Assembly (NCBI RefSeq): GCF_003666605.1
Contig: NZ_RCIV01000005.1
Location: 91,360-155,359, forward strand
Length of the DNA: 64,000 bases
Reading direction: 5' to 3'
Source: Propionibacterium australiense
GTDB taxonomy: Bacteria > Actinomycetota > Actinomycetes > Propionibacteriales > Propionibacteriaceae
Position 1 is the first letter of the stretch; each line of letters starts with the position of its first letter. This document shows positions 48,757-59,100 of the stretch, piece after piece. The notes beneath the pieces were generated by a model. That model did not search any database. It was given only the letters and a program-made list of their open reading frames with translations, and had not been told where the DNA came from. The position numbers and the translations under genes are program-made.

Positions 48757-50526
48757 ATGGCTCACAACCGCAACGTTCACGTGCTGCGCGGGGCGCGGCG
48801 CGGCGCGACAGGCCTGCTGGCCGCGGCGGTCACCGTGCTCGGTGTCCTCGTGCCCGGCACCGCCCGGGCCGATGACCAGGCCTCGGCACTCGAGGTCACC
48901 GGCGTCGTCTCCGGTGACGGAACCCTCAAGGTCACCGAGGAGTTCACCTTCGCCGAGGGCACGATGCCCGACCGGCTCACCCAGCGCCTGGCCACCACGC
49001 GTGACGGGCTGAACGCCACCGTCTACAGCTACGAGATCTCCGAGATCACCGCCGACGCGGATGGTTCCCAGGTGGGGCTCACCAGCACCACAGACGGCGA
49101 CTACCAGGTCATCACGGTCGACGCCTCCCGGGCCGAGGGCACATCCCTCACCATCAGCTACTCCGTGCGTGGTGCCGCGCTCGCCGGCGCCGAGGTCAAG
49201 GACGCCGAGACCCTCACCACCGTCCAGTGGCGCATGGTGCAGGGCCTGTCCGTCGGTGTCGGCGAGGTCAGCGGCCAGTTCACCGTCGACTCCGAGACCC
49301 CGGCCGCGATCGCCGACGTCGGCTGCCAGGCCGGCGCCCCCGCGGCCCTCACCAGGTGCTCCACCGTGCAGGGCGGCACCTTCGAGAACCCGTGGCCGGT
49401 CTTCACCAATGGCGCCCTCGGCGCCGGGCAGGTGCTCGAACTCACCGTCAAGATCCCGTCCACGGCAGTCGCGCCCGACCAGCTGCTCACCCAGCGCTGG
49501 AGCCTCGACCGCGCCTTCACGGCCCGCCCGCTCCAGCTCGTCGTGAGCCTGGGCGCCCTGGTGCTCGGCGGCGCCCTGCTGTGGGGGCTGCACCGGCGCC
49601 TCGGCCGCGACCACGCGAACACGTCAAAGGCCACCTCGGTCGTCGCCCGCTGGAAGCCGGTCGCCGCCGGAAAGGTGCGTTTCTCGCTCGAGGACGACGT
49701 CCGGCCCGGCGAGATCGGCACCATCGTCGACGAGCACGTCGACCCGGTCGATCTCACCGCCAGCGTCCTCGACCTGGCCGTCCGCGGTTACCTGCGCATC
49801 ACCCAGCTGCCCAGTGAGAGCCCCAACAAGCCCACCGACTGGCTGCTCGAACGCACCAGCCCCGCGAACGGGGCCTCCGCCGACGAGCTGCACCCCTACG
49901 AGCAGAAACTGCTCGACGCCCTCGTCGGCGATGAGCACGAGCCGGTCCGCGTCTCCGAGCTGGCCCCCGTCATGGGCGGCGTCGTGCGCGACATCCAGAA
50001 CGACCTCTACGACGAGGTCGTCGCCAAGGGCTGGTTCTCCGGCCGGCCCGATGCCGCCCGCACCCGCTGGGGCATCGCCGGCTGGACCATGCTGGCCCTG
50101 TCCGTCGTCGCCTTCGTCCTGCTCGTGGCCTTCACCACCTTCGGCCTGCTGGGCCTGTCCCTCATCGTCGTGAGTCTCGGCCTCATCTACACCGCCCAGA
50201 AGATGCCCCGCCGCACCCTGGCCGGCGTCCGGGTCGTCCGCGGCCTCGAGCTGCTGGCCATGGAGCTCACCACGAAACCCACCGACTCGTTCCCCAAGCA
50301 GGACGCCTACGAGCAGATCTCCTCGGTGCTGCCGTACTCGGTCGTCCTCGGTGGCTTCGGTCGCTGGCTGGACGCCCTGGCCGCCGCCGACGACGACCCG
50401 GGCGTGCCCGATCCCGAGGACCTGTCCTGGTACCACGCGCCCGATGACTGGAATCTGTCGGACCTGCCCGACTCGCTGCGCAACTTCGTCACGACGATGC
50501 AGGGTCGCCTCTACTCACGAGGCTGA
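48757..50526 (+). CDS. DUF2207 domain-containing membrane protein
   Basis: A 589-aa protein with a signal peptide (GLLAAAVTVLGVLVPGTARA, cleavage likely before DDQAS) and an N-terminal DUF2207 extracytoplasmic domain (about 35-250: VTGVVSGDGTLKVTEEFTF). One membrane segment near residue 260-280 (LVVSLGALVLGGALLWGL) leads to a cytoplasmic region (about 300-440) with a winged-helix-like feel (LDLAVRGYLRITQL). Two further segments lie near 445-490, followed by a tail containing LPYSVVLGGFGRWLDAL. The biochemical function of the family is unknown. The start is ATG 48757 with AAAGG; the upstream frame to 48727 lacks a signal peptide fit. Its 3' end overlaps the convergent VanZ gene by 12 bp. Confidence 0.85.
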   Translation: MAHNRNVHVLRGARRGATGLLAAAVTVLGVLVPGTARADDQASALEVTGVVSGDGTLKVTEEFTFAEGTMPDRLTQRLATTRDGLNATVYSYEISEITADADGSQVGLTSTTDGDYQVITVDASRAEGTSLTISYSVRGAALAGAEVKDAETLTTVQWRMVQGLSVGVGEVSGQFTVDSETPAAIADVGCQAGAPAALTRCSTVQGGTFENPWPVFTNGALGAGQVLELTVKIPSTAVAPDQLLTQRWSLDRAFTARPLQLVVSLGALVLGGALLWGLHRRLGRDHANTSKATSVVARWKPVAAGKVRFSLEDDVRPGEIGTIVDEHVDPVDLTASVLDLAVRGYLRITQLPSESPNKPTDWLLERTSPANGASADELHPYEQKLLDALVGDEHEPVRVSELAPVMGGVVRDIQNDLYDEVVAKGWFSGRPDAARTRWGIAGWTMLALSVVAFVLLVAFTTFGLLGLSLIVVSLGLIYTAQKMPRRTLAGVRVVRGLELLAMELTTKPTDSFPKQDAYEQISSVLPYSVVLGGFGRWLDALAAADDDPGVPDPEDLSWYHAPDDWNLSDLPDSLRNFVTTMQGRLYSRG

Positions 50527-51654
50527 TCCCGCGGCGTCCAGCGCTCGCTCGGGCCCGGGTCCGGCGCCCTCCTCCGGGCGGGCCGGTGCGCCGGCCCGCG
50601 CCCGGGCGTCGACGATCCGGCAGCCGGTGATGAGGCCGCTGATGCCCCGGGTGTCGAACCAGACGCTGAGGACGGCCACGATCGCCCACAGGCTCGCCAT
50701 GACGGGCAGGGGGGTCGAGGTCAGGCACTGGGCGCCGCCGACGACCATGGCGCGGGCCACCAGGCGCCCCCGGGAGGCCGGCGCGGGCCGCAGGTAGACG
50801 GTGCGCTGGCCCAGCGAGGCGCCGCTGCCGACGAGCGCGGGCACGACGATGGCGGCGAGCTGTGCCGTCACGGCACCGGCGAGACCCCAGCGCAGGATCT
50901 CGTCCCCGTAGTCCAGCCGGGCGTTCACCGGCAGGCCGTGCAGGCCGGTCCACGCGACGACGCCGATGGACATGCCCAGCAGCTGGGCCCACGACCAGTA
51001 GACGCCGTCCAGCGCCATACCCAGCCAGCGGCGGGCTCGCGTGACGGGCCGCGCCTCGCCGCGATGCGCGGCCAGGTGGTCGGCGCCGGCGACCAGACGC
51101 GGCGTGAGCGCTGCGACACCGATGCCGACGAGCGTTCCGGCCGTGTTCGTCATGAGATCGTTGATGTCGGCGACGCGGTAGGGGCAGGGCGCCAGGCCCC
51201 AGTTCCCGGTGTACTGGGTGAGCTCGATGAACAGCGAGACCCCGAAGCCGGTCACGAGGGAGCGCAACGGGCCCCAGCCCATGAACTCGCGGCAGATCAC
51301 GCCCAGCGGCACGAACAGCGCCACGTTGAGAACCATCTGGCGCACGTCCCAGCTGGCCAGGGCCTCGGTCAGGGACATTCCCGCCAGGTGGCGGGCCATG
51401 TCGGTGAAGTAGCTCGTCGGGTTCAGCAGGAACTCGCGCGAGCGCCGCGCGCAGAACTCGTCCGTCATGTCGGGCAGCGGGAACAGTGTGTAGGCGATGA
51501 GCGCCGTCAGGTAGATGACGGTGAGCACCGTCCACGCCGCCCGACCGGCCGAGAACCGGCCGAACCGGCGGTACTGGTGCATGATCAGGGGCACGGACAT
51601 CAGCAGTGACAGGCCCCCGCCGACGAGTATGGACGTGATCGCTTGGCCGAGCAT
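50515..51654 (-). CDS. VanZ/RDD-domain membrane protein
   Basis: A 379-aa membrane protein combining two families. Residues about 10-170 are VanZ-like: ILVGGGLSLLMSVPLIMHQY, LIAYTLFPLP, MVLNVALFVPLGVI, FGVSLFIELTQY and NDLMTNTAGTLVG. Residues about 205-345 resemble RDD (ALDGVYWSWAQLLG ... LGQRTVYLRPA). VanZ in enterococci affects teicoplanin resistance, but distant VanZ proteins have no proven function. The Ala/Pro-rich C-terminus overlaps the end of the convergent DUF2207 gene by 12 bp. It lies 160 bp downstream of the Dcu transporter gene on the same strand, behind a terminator. Confidence 0.85.
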   Translation of the reverse strand: MLGQAITSILVGGGLSLLMSVPLIMHQYRRFGRFSAGRAAWTVLTVIYLTALIAYTLFPLPDMTDEFCARRSREFLLNPTSYFTDMARHLAGMSLTEALASWDVRQMVLNVALFVPLGVICREFMGWGPLRSLVTGFGVSLFIELTQYTGNWGLAPCPYRVADINDLMTNTAGTLVGIGVAALTPRLVAGADHLAAHRGEARPVTRARRWLGMALDGVYWSWAQLLGMSIGVVAWTGLHGLPVNARLDYGDEILRWGLAGAVTAQLAAIVVPALVGSGASLGQRTVYLRPAPASRGRLVARAMVVGGAQCLTSTPLPVMASLWAIVAVLSVWFDTRGISGLITGCRIVDARARAGAPARPEEGAGPGPERALDAAGSAS

Positions 51655-51742
51655 GACTCGATTCCACCGTGCCGGTGCGTCATCGGTCGTCCGTCCTGCG
51701 GCTGAGCGGGCGGGTGATCGTGCCGGCCCGTGCCGACGGAAG

Positions 51743-51773
51743 GGGCCGGGAGATGGTGGTCATGTCCCGGCCC
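51743..51773 (-). terminator. Hairpin after the Dcu-type transporter gene
   Basis: GGGCCGGGA (51743-51751) and TCCCGGCCC (51765-51773), perfect 9-bp arms, 42 bp beyond the transporter stop. Confidence 0.65.
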
Positions 51774-51814
51774 TACGGACCGTGGCCGTGGTCAGCGGGC
51801 TGTCCGGGCCGCGG

Positions 51815-53137
51815 TCACAGCACGATCGGCGCCCACAGGAAGCCGAGCGCCACGATGACCGCGATCGACACGGTGCCCGGCACGACGAAGGGGTGGTTCA
51901 GCACCAGCCTGCCCACCCGGGTCGAGCCGGTGTCGTCCATCTCGATGGCGGCGACGGTGGTCGGGTAGTTCGGCAGCAGATAGTAGTTGGCCACGGCCGG
52001 GTAGCAGGCCATGATCGTCGGCGAGCTCAGCCCGATGGAGACGGCCAGCGGGATGAAGACCTTCGTCGTCGCGGCGTGCGAGAACAGGATCGGCGAGGCG
52101 AAGTAGAGCACGACCGCGAACAGCCACGGCATCGCGTGCAGGGCACCGCCGGTGGCCTCGACGAGGGTGTCCTTGTAGGCGCCGAAGAAGACGTTGCCCA
52201 TCCAGGCGACACCGAGGATGCAGATGGCGGCGGTCATGCCGGCGCGGAAGGTGCCCTGGGTGGCGATCTCGGCCACGTCGTGCCGCGAGACCAGGCAGAT
52301 CACCGCGGCGCAGGTGAGCATGATGAGCATGATCGCGCCGGTGGCGTCCATCGGCGGGTCCGCCATGATGCCCAGCTGCTTGGAGCTGAGCGTGGCGTAG
52401 ACGACGATGAGGAGCACGGCGCCGAGGAAGATCCACAGGCTGGGGATGGCGCCCTTGGCCGGACGGTAGTCGGGGCTCATCGTCGAGGCGGAGGTGTGGG
52501 AGACCAGGCCCTTGGCCTCGCGTTCCTGGTAGACCGGGTCGTCCTCGAGCTCGCAGCCCTGCCGGGAGGCGACGACGGCGCCGACGACGCAGCCGATGAA
52601 GGTCGTCGGGATGACGATCGCCAGGATCTGCAGATAGCCGATGCCGCGGGTCTGCTCGACCGAGGTGAGCAGGGCGGCGGTGGTCGCCGAGATCGGTGAG
52701 GCCGCGACGGCGATCTGTGAGGTGACGACGGCGATCGACAGGGGCCGCGACGGGCGGATCCTGTTCTCCTTCGAGACCTCGACGATGACCGGCAGCACCG
52801 AGTAGGCGGTGTGGCCGGTGCCGCACAGAAACGACAGCAGATAGGTCGACAGCGGCGCCAGATAGGTGATCTGCTTCGGGTGCCGGCGCAGCATCACCTC
52901 GGTGAGGTGGACCAGGTGGTCCATCGCGCCGGCCGCCTGGAGGGCGGCGATGGTGCAGATGACCGGCATGATGATGCCGATCACCGCCCAGGGGATGTCT
53001 GCCTCGACATCGGTGGACAGGCCGGTGGCGACGAGGACGAGCGTGCCGGCCCCGCCGGCCAGGCCGACACCGACACCGCCGAGACGTGAGCCGACGAACA
53101 GGAAGACGAGCAGGATGACGAGATGAATCCAGATCAT
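51815..53137 (-). CDS. Anaerobic C4-dicarboxylate transporter, DcuA/DcuB family
   Basis: A 440-aa integral membrane protein with about ten hydrophobic segments. It matches the Dcu family: LVILLVFLFVGSRLGGVGVG at the N-terminus, CGTGHTAYSVLPVIVEVSKE, IRPSRPLSIAVVTSQIAVAASPISA in pieces, and PNYPTTVAAIEMDDTGSTRVGR near the C-terminus. Dcu proteins exchange fumarate, malate or aspartate for succinate under anaerobic conditions. This fits an organism that ferments to succinate and propionate. The start is ATG 53137; the longer frame to 53239 is not family-like. A palindrome lies about 110 bp upstream. DcuA and DcuB cannot be told apart here. Confidence 0.92.
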   Translation of the reverse strand: MIWIHLVILLVFLFVGSRLGGVGVGLAGGAGTLVLVATGLSTDVEADIPWAVIGIIMPVICTIAALQAAGAMDHLVHLTEVMLRRHPKQITYLAPLSTYLLSFLCGTGHTAYSVLPVIVEVSKENRIRPSRPLSIAVVTSQIAVAASPISATTAALLTSVEQTRGIGYLQILAIVIPTTFIGCVVGAVVASRQGCELEDDPVYQEREAKGLVSHTSASTMSPDYRPAKGAIPSLWIFLGAVLLIVVYATLSSKQLGIMADPPMDATGAIMLIMLTCAAVICLVSRHDVAEIATQGTFRAGMTAAICILGVAWMGNVFFGAYKDTLVEATGGALHAMPWLFAVVLYFASPILFSHAATTKVFIPLAVSIGLSSPTIMACYPAVANYYLLPNYPTTVAAIEMDDTGSTRVGRLVLNHPFVVPGTVSIAVIVALGFLWAPIVL

Positions 53138-53244
53138 GGGGCGCTCCGATTGAGTGGGTGAACGCTGCCGCGGTGCACCGCTCACTCCTGACCATATGCC
53201 CGTGATGATGTTGACGGGGCACATGACAAGACGGTTCACATTCT

Positions 53245-53265
53245 CACATGCCTGTTGGGCATGTG
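53245..53265. promoter_or_regulatory. Palindrome CACATGCC-N5-GGCATGTG upstream of the Dcu gene
   Basis: Perfect 8-bp arms about 110 bp upstream of the transporter start, in the 407-bp gap between this gene and glyA. It may be an operator. The gap otherwise contains the glyA terminator and nothing coding. Confidence 0.45.
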
Positions 53266-53482
53266 TGCATGTGTCGGGTCCAGCGGCTCTGCGCCGGAAC
53301 GCCTAGCCCGGGAGACCGCGTGCCGGTGCCGGACTGCGAACGTCAGGGGACCGGTATCCGGTCGTCCTACTGCGGGCGAGGATCGCGGGCCAGCTGGCCG
53401 GGGCCGTGCAGGCATCGGTGCACATGCAGGACGGTGAGTACCGGTGAACGGGGAGTGGCAGAGCCCGCACAGGCACCAGAAT

Positions 53483-53519
53483 GCGTTGTGGGGTCGTGCT
53501 GGGCACGGCCCCACAACGC
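53483..53519 (-). terminator. Terminator of glyA, located beyond the full-length end
   Basis: GCGTTGTGGGG (53483-53493) pairs with CCCCACAACGC (53509-53519), with an inner CGTGC/GCACG stem. It stands 26 bp after the TGA that ends the full-length glyA frame, and about 270 bp after the internal amber codon. Confidence 0.75.
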
Positions 53520-53544
53520 GGGGATCACTGGCGCGGCGGGCTGC

Positions 53545-54993
53545 TCACAGTTCCAAGCCCGGGTACAGCGGGTTGTTGCCGAGCAGCTCGTCGGCCTCGG
53601 CGTGGACGCGGGCGGCCAGCCCGGAGGCCATGTCGTACTTGGCCTTGCCGGGCAGGCCCTTGCTGTTGGTCGCCGGGGTCGTGCCCTCGAGGGCCTCGCA
53701 GATGAGCCCGGCGACCCGGTCCATGTCGGCGGGGGAGAACCCGCGGCTGGTCAGGGCCGGCGTGCCCAGCCGGATGCCCGAGGTGTACTAGGCGCCGTTC
53801 GGGTCGCGCGGGATCGCATTGCGGTTGGTGACGATGCCGGCCTCGAGCAGCGCCGACTCGGCCTGCCGGCCGGTGAGCCCGAAGCTCGTGGCGGCGTCGA
53901 CGAGCACGATGTGGTTGTCGGTGCCGCCGGTGACGAGCGTGGCGCCCCGCCGCAGCAGCCCCTCGGCCAGCGCCTTGGCGTTGGCGACGATGTCCTGGGC
54001 GTACTGGGCGAAGGCCGGCGTCTTCGCCTCGGCCAGGGCGACGGCCTTCGCGCTCATCATGTTGCCGAGCGGCCCGCCGAGCACCATCGGGCAGCCGCGG
54101 TCGACGTCGGCGGCGAACTCGTCGTCGACGAGCACCATGCCGCCGCGCGGGCCGCGCAGGGACTTGTGGGTCGTCGTGGTGACGACCGGGGCGTTGGCCA
54201 CCGGGTCCTCGTCGCCGGTGAACACCTTGCCCGCGACGAGGCCAGCGAAGTGGGCCATGTCGACCATGAGGGTCGCGCCCACCTCCTCGGCGATCTCCCG
54301 CATCGTGGCGAAGTTCACGCGGCGCGGGTAGGCGGAGTAGCCGGCCACCAGGACGAGCGGCTTGAACTCGCGGGCCTGGGCGCGGACCGCGTCGTAGTCG
54401 ATGAGGCCGGTGACCGGGTCGGTGCCGTAGCTGCGCTGGTGGAACAGCTTGCCCGAGATGTTGGGGCGGAAGCCGTGGGTGAGGTGGCCGCCCGCGTCGA
54501 GGCTCATGCCCATGAGGCGCTGCTCGCCGAGACGCTGCCGCAGCCGCTCCCAGTCCTGCTCGGACAGATCGCTGACGGTCCTGGCGCCCAGCTCGGCCAG
54601 CCCGGGGGTCTCGACGCGGTGCGACAGGACCGTCCAGTAGCCCACGAGGTTGGCGTCGATGCCCGAGTGGGGCTGGACGTAGGCGTGGTCGGCGCCGAAG
54701 AGTTCCTCGGCGTGCCGGGCCGCGGTGGCCTCGACGATGTCCAGGTTCTGGCAGCCTGCGTAGAACCGGTGACCGACGGTGCCCTCGGCGTACTTGTCGG
54801 AGAACCAGGTGCCCATGGCGAGCAGCGTCGGCAGCGAGGCGTAGTTCTCCGACGCGATGAGCTTCAGCGAGGTGCGCTGGTCGGACAGCTCCTGGCGGAT
54901 GGCCGCGGCGACGGTGGGCTCGGAGGTCTCGATGACCTTGAGCATGGCCTGATAGGCGATGCTCGCCTGCTGCGTGACGTCGATTCCGGGCAC
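53545..54993 (-). pseudogene. glyA: Serine hydroxymethyltransferase glyA, interrupted by in-frame amber codon
   Basis: SHMT converts serine and tetrahydrofolate to glycine and methylene-THF. The frame starts at GTG 54993 ([20 protein letters not shown] upstream) and matches the roughly 480-aa actinobacterial form, with [12 protein letters not shown] and the PLP lysine in [15 protein letters not shown]. Codon 402 (53790-53788) is TAG; the family has Trp here, in DPNGAWYTSGIRxGTPA. Past it, the same frame runs on with normal homology ([16 protein letters not shown]) to TGA at 53547-53545, just before a terminator. Truncation to 401 aa would lose the substrate-carboxylate Arg. A single G-to-A change explains it: sequencing error, a fresh mutation or amber suppression are all possible. 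Confidence 0.85.
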
Positions 54994-55075
54994 TGGGACT
55001 CCTCTGGTCTGAGCGGTGCGCGCCTGGACCAGATCCTTCGAGCGCGGCACTGAACGATGTTTCCGGGACCCAAAT

Positions 55076-56149
55076 CTAACCGAGCCCGTCGCCGCGCCGA
55101 GCCCGTTCTTGGCCGGTGGGCAGCGGATCATCCCACTCGCCGGTGTCATCGGGCGCCCTGCGGGCCGCTCGGGCGGGCACGGCGTCGTCCTGCTCGACCG
55201 GGTCATCGGCCTCGGGCGCCATGCCCCGCGTGGGGGCGGGGGCGATGCGCATGGGTTCGGGCGGGGCGCCACGCGCCGGGAGTGCGCTCCTCGTAGCCGG
55301 TCCGGGCGAGTCGGCCGGCTCGGTCGGGATGTCGGGGACGGCGGTCATGGTGACGCGGGCCGGGGGATCCGTGGGTGTGGAGGGCCGATCGGGTTCGGGT
55401 GGGCTGTCGGGGACGGTGGACATGGTGACCCTTGTCGGAGCCGGGGGTGGGCTGTCGGGAAGGGCGGCCATGGCGCTCTGGTGCGGGGCAGCCATGGCCT
55501 GGGCGGGTTCTGCGTCGGTCAGCTTCGGCATCCTGGTGATCCGGGTGGGCCAGTCCTCGTCCGGCGGCGGAGCCTGCACCCGGACGAGTTCGCCCAGCAT
55601 GCCGGTGAGCCGGTCGAGCACCGGGGCCAGGGCCTTGTCGGCCAGGTCGAGCCTGAGCGGCCCGGTGGATCCGAGGACGGACGAGCGGGGCAGCTCGATG
55701 TCGGGGCGCAGGATCTCGCGGGCCAGCTGCGCGTCACGCCGACGCATGATGGCGGCGGTGTTCGAGACGACGATGATGCGTCGGCGGGCCTGCTGGCCGA
55801 ACCGTTCGAGCAGGCCGTCCAGCGCGGCGCGCCCGGTCTGCGCCGACGCGACGCCGGAGCCGCTGACCAGGCACAGCACGAAGTCGGGCACCTCGAGGGC
55901 GTCGGCGATGGCGGCCTCCATCCGGCCCGCGTCGGTGACCTGCACCTCGTTGACGCGGGCCGCCGCGTCCTCGGCGGCCTGAGCGGTCGGCCCGTCCGGG
56001 GTGATGCGCTGGCCGAGCGTGCCGCCGGAGTGGTCACGGGCCGCCGTGGGGATGCCGCGGGAGCGCAGCAGGGTGATGATGAGCGCGGCGACGGTGGTCG
56101 TCCCGGCGCCCCCGTCCGTGCCCGCCACGAGCAGCGACTGGGTGCTCAT
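55076..56149 (-). CDS. MinD-like P-loop ATPase of the type VII secretion locus
   Basis: A 357-aa protein. Residues 1-200 are a MinD/ParA-type ATPase domain: deviant Walker [29 protein letters not shown], and [19 protein letters not shown]. The remaining 150 residues form a Pro/Ala/Asp-rich low-complexity tail with repeated PDSPP and TRVTMS/TxVPDxP units. It is the last gene of the secretion operon; its ATG overlaps the eccC stop (ATGA). MinD-like ATPases occur in many actinobacterial ESX loci, but their exact role is not established. It is a second, different MinD-like protein in the same operon. Confidence 0.78.
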   Translation of the reverse strand: MSTQSLLVAGTDGGAGTTTVAALIITLLRSRGIPTAARDHSGGTLGQRITPDGPTAQAAEDAAARVNEVQVTDAGRMEAAIADALEVPDFVLCLVSGSGVASAQTGRAALDGLLERFGQQARRRIIVVSNTAAIMRRRDAQLAREILRPDIELPRSSVLGSTGPLRLDLADKALAPVLDRLTGMLGELVRVQAPPPDEDWPTRITRMPKLTDAEPAQAMAAPHQSAMAALPDSPPPAPTRVTMSTVPDSPPEPDRPSTPTDPPARVTMTAVPDIPTEPADSPGPATRSALPARGAPPEPMRIAPAPTRGMAPEADDPVEQDDAVPARAARRAPDDTGEWDDPLPTGQERARRGDGLG

Positions 56150-59100
56150 GCGACCTCCTCGCGGCGATGCCCGCCCGACACCAGGCCGGGCTCGTCGGCG
56201 GCCTGGACGATGACGGGGCGCTGGCCGCGACGCAGCAGCTGCCCCCGGCCCGGGGGCATGGTCTGCGCGTAGACGCGCGGCATGATCTGGCCCTCGGAGC
56301 GGTCGCCGGACATGAGGAAGGTCGTGCCGCCGGTGTCGCGCAGCCCCTGGATGGCCTCGGTGTAGAGGGCCCTGGTGATCCCGGCCACCGTCCGGGTGAG
56401 GACGACGTTGAAACCGAGGTCCCTGGCCGAGGGCAGGTAGGGGACGATGGGGTGCAGTGGCTCGCTGCCGCCCGCGTTGAGGATGTCGTAGTCGTCGACC
56501 ATGAGCACCACCCGCGGCGAGGTGGCCAGCTCCGCCGGGGTCATCGTCGTGCGCGACTCCAGCTCCTTGGCGATCGAGGCGGCCAGCCCCGCGGCGTCCC
56601 GGGTGCTCTTGGCGTGGCCGGCCAGGTATTCCTCGGGGATGGCCGCCGGGACGGTGCCGCGGGAGTCCATGACGGCGATGACCAGCTCGTCGCTGCTGAA
56701 CCGCGACACGAGGCCCCTCGCCAGCGTGCGCAGCAGGGTGGACTTGCCGCAGCGGGCGTCCCCGAGGACGAGCAGGTGCTGGTCGCCGTCGAGCAGCTCC
56801 CAGAAGGCGTCCTCCATGGAGTCCTGGCGGATGCCGAAGGGCACGGCGTCGGGTTCCTGCTCCGGCGGGGTGAGCTGGGCCGGGTCGAGCGAGACCGGCA
56901 GCAGGCGGATGGGGGCCGCCGCGGGGCCGCCCCAGGTGCCCGCCACGCGCTGCGCCAGCTCGGACAGGGCGTCGCCGAGATCCTCTTCGGCGACATCGTC
57001 GAGGACCGGCAGGCACAGCTGCGCGAAGAGCTTGTCGTCGGTGAGCATCCGGCCGTGCTGGTCGGCGCCGATCGTCTGCGACAGCTTGCGGTCGATGACC
57101 GAGTCCGTCGGGTCGTTGAGGCGGAACTCCAGTCGGGTGCCGAAATGGGACTGCTGGTTGATGCGCAGCTCGTTCCAGCGGCCGAGCGCGATGACGAAGT
57201 GGAGGCCGTAGCTGCTGCCACGCGTGATGAGGTCGTTGACCTGGTCGGAGAGCTCCTCGAACTCGGTGCGCAGCAGGCCGAAGCCGTCGACGAGGACGAC
57301 GATGTCGGCGCTCGGCAGTTCGGGCAGGGAGCCCTGGGCGTGCAGGTGGCGCAGGTGGGTCATCGACTCGATGGCGCGTTCCTGGAAGAGCCTCTCACGC
57401 CGGCCGAGCATGCCCGCGAGCTCCTCGACGAGGCGGCGCAGCCGGTCGCGGCTGCCGCGTGTCGCGACGCCGCCGACGTGCGGGAAGCCCTCGAGGCGGG
57501 CCAGGCCGCCGCCGGTCAGGTCCATGCCGTAGACGCTGACCTCCCGAGGGGTGTGGGTCAGCGCCAGTGAGGCGGTGAGGGTGCGCAGGAAGGTGGAGCG
57601 CCCCGAGCCGGGCGCGCCGATCACCGCGACGTGGCCGCCGCTGCTGGTGAGGCTGAGGCGCCAGGGCTGCTGGGACTGGTGCGCGGGATCGTCGACGAGG
57701 CCGATCACCGCGGACAGGCCCGGGTCGGTTTCGTGCTCGGACAGGACGTCGTTGAGGGTGAGGCGCTCGGGCAGCGGCGGCAGCCACACCGGGCGCACCG
57801 CGCGGGCGTCGTCGCGCAGCCGCGCGACGCAGGCGTCCACGAGGCTCTGGCCCACGTCCGGCTCGGTGAGCTGGGGTGCCGCCTCGACGTCGCTGCTGGT
57901 CCGGCCGGCGGCGATGGTGTTGTAGAGCGGCAGCGCGAAGGGCTCGGCGAACTCGGCCTGCACGTCGGTGTCGACCTCTTCCTCCTCGACCGGGCCGGAG
58001 ACGTAGCCGGCCCGGAATCGCCGGTAGACCGAGGTGTCGACCTTCAGGTAGCCGTAGCCGGGCACGGCCGGCAGGTGGAAGGCGTCCTTCGTGTCGAGGA
58101 CCACCTGGGACTCGCTCTCGGAGAAGGTGCGCAGCCCCAGCCGGTACGACAGATAGGTGTCCAGGCCGCGCAGCTTGCCGGACTCGATGCGCTGGCTCGA
58201 CAGCAGCAGGTGTACGCCGATGGACCGGCCGATGCGCCCGATCTGCAGGAAGAGTTCGCTGAACTCGGGTTCGGCGGTGAGCAGCTCGCCGAACTCGTCG
58301 ATGACGACGAACAGGTGCGGCATCGGCGGCAGGTCGGCGCCCTGACGGCGGGCCTCCCGGTAGTGGGTGATGGAGGCCAGGTGCCCGGCGTCCTTGAGCA
58401 TCTGCTGGCGGCGCACGACCTCGCCCTGGATGCTGGCGCGGGCGCGTTCGGTCAGGTGCGGGTCGTCGGCCAGGTTGTCGATGAGGCCGGCCAGGTGCGG
58501 CAGGTCGGTGAAGGGCGAGAAGGCGGCGCCGCCCTTGTAGTCGACGAGGATCATCGACAGGTCCTCGGGGGAGTGGGTCATGGCCAGGGCCAGGACGAGG
58601 GTGCGCAGCATCTCGGACTTGCCCGAGCCGGTGGCGCCGATGCAGATGCCGTGCGGGCCCATGCCGAACTGGGCGCTCTCCTTCAGGTCGAGCAGCACGG
58701 GGCCGCCCTGGTCGTCCAGGCCGATCGGCACGCGCAGGAAGTCGGCGGCCGAGCGCGGCGCCCAGGCGGTGTCCTTGCTGATGTCCTCGGGGGACCCGAT
58801 GCCGAGCAGCTGGCGGACGCTCATGACCGGCGTCTCCTGCTCCTCGACGCGGTCCTCGGGACGCAGCCGCAGCGGGCACAGGGTGCGGGCCAGGGAGGCC
58901 ATGCGGGCCTGGCTGGTGCGGTCGACGGTGATGGACTCGACCGTGGTGGTCTCGCGGCCGATGAGTTCCAGGCGCGCGGTGTCCGCGGCGACGGACAGGC
59001 GGGCCGAGACCTCGCTCGGCTCGTGCAGCCGGTCCGACAGCAGATGGATGACGGTGATGCCCACATCGGACGGCGCGAAGGCGCTGTCGGGCAGCGGCAG

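Noticed and set aside
53788..53790. Pyrrolysine or other recoding at the glyA TAG
   Set aside because: The aligned residue in relatives is tryptophan (TGG), one base away, and no recoding signal is visible; mutation or error is simpler.
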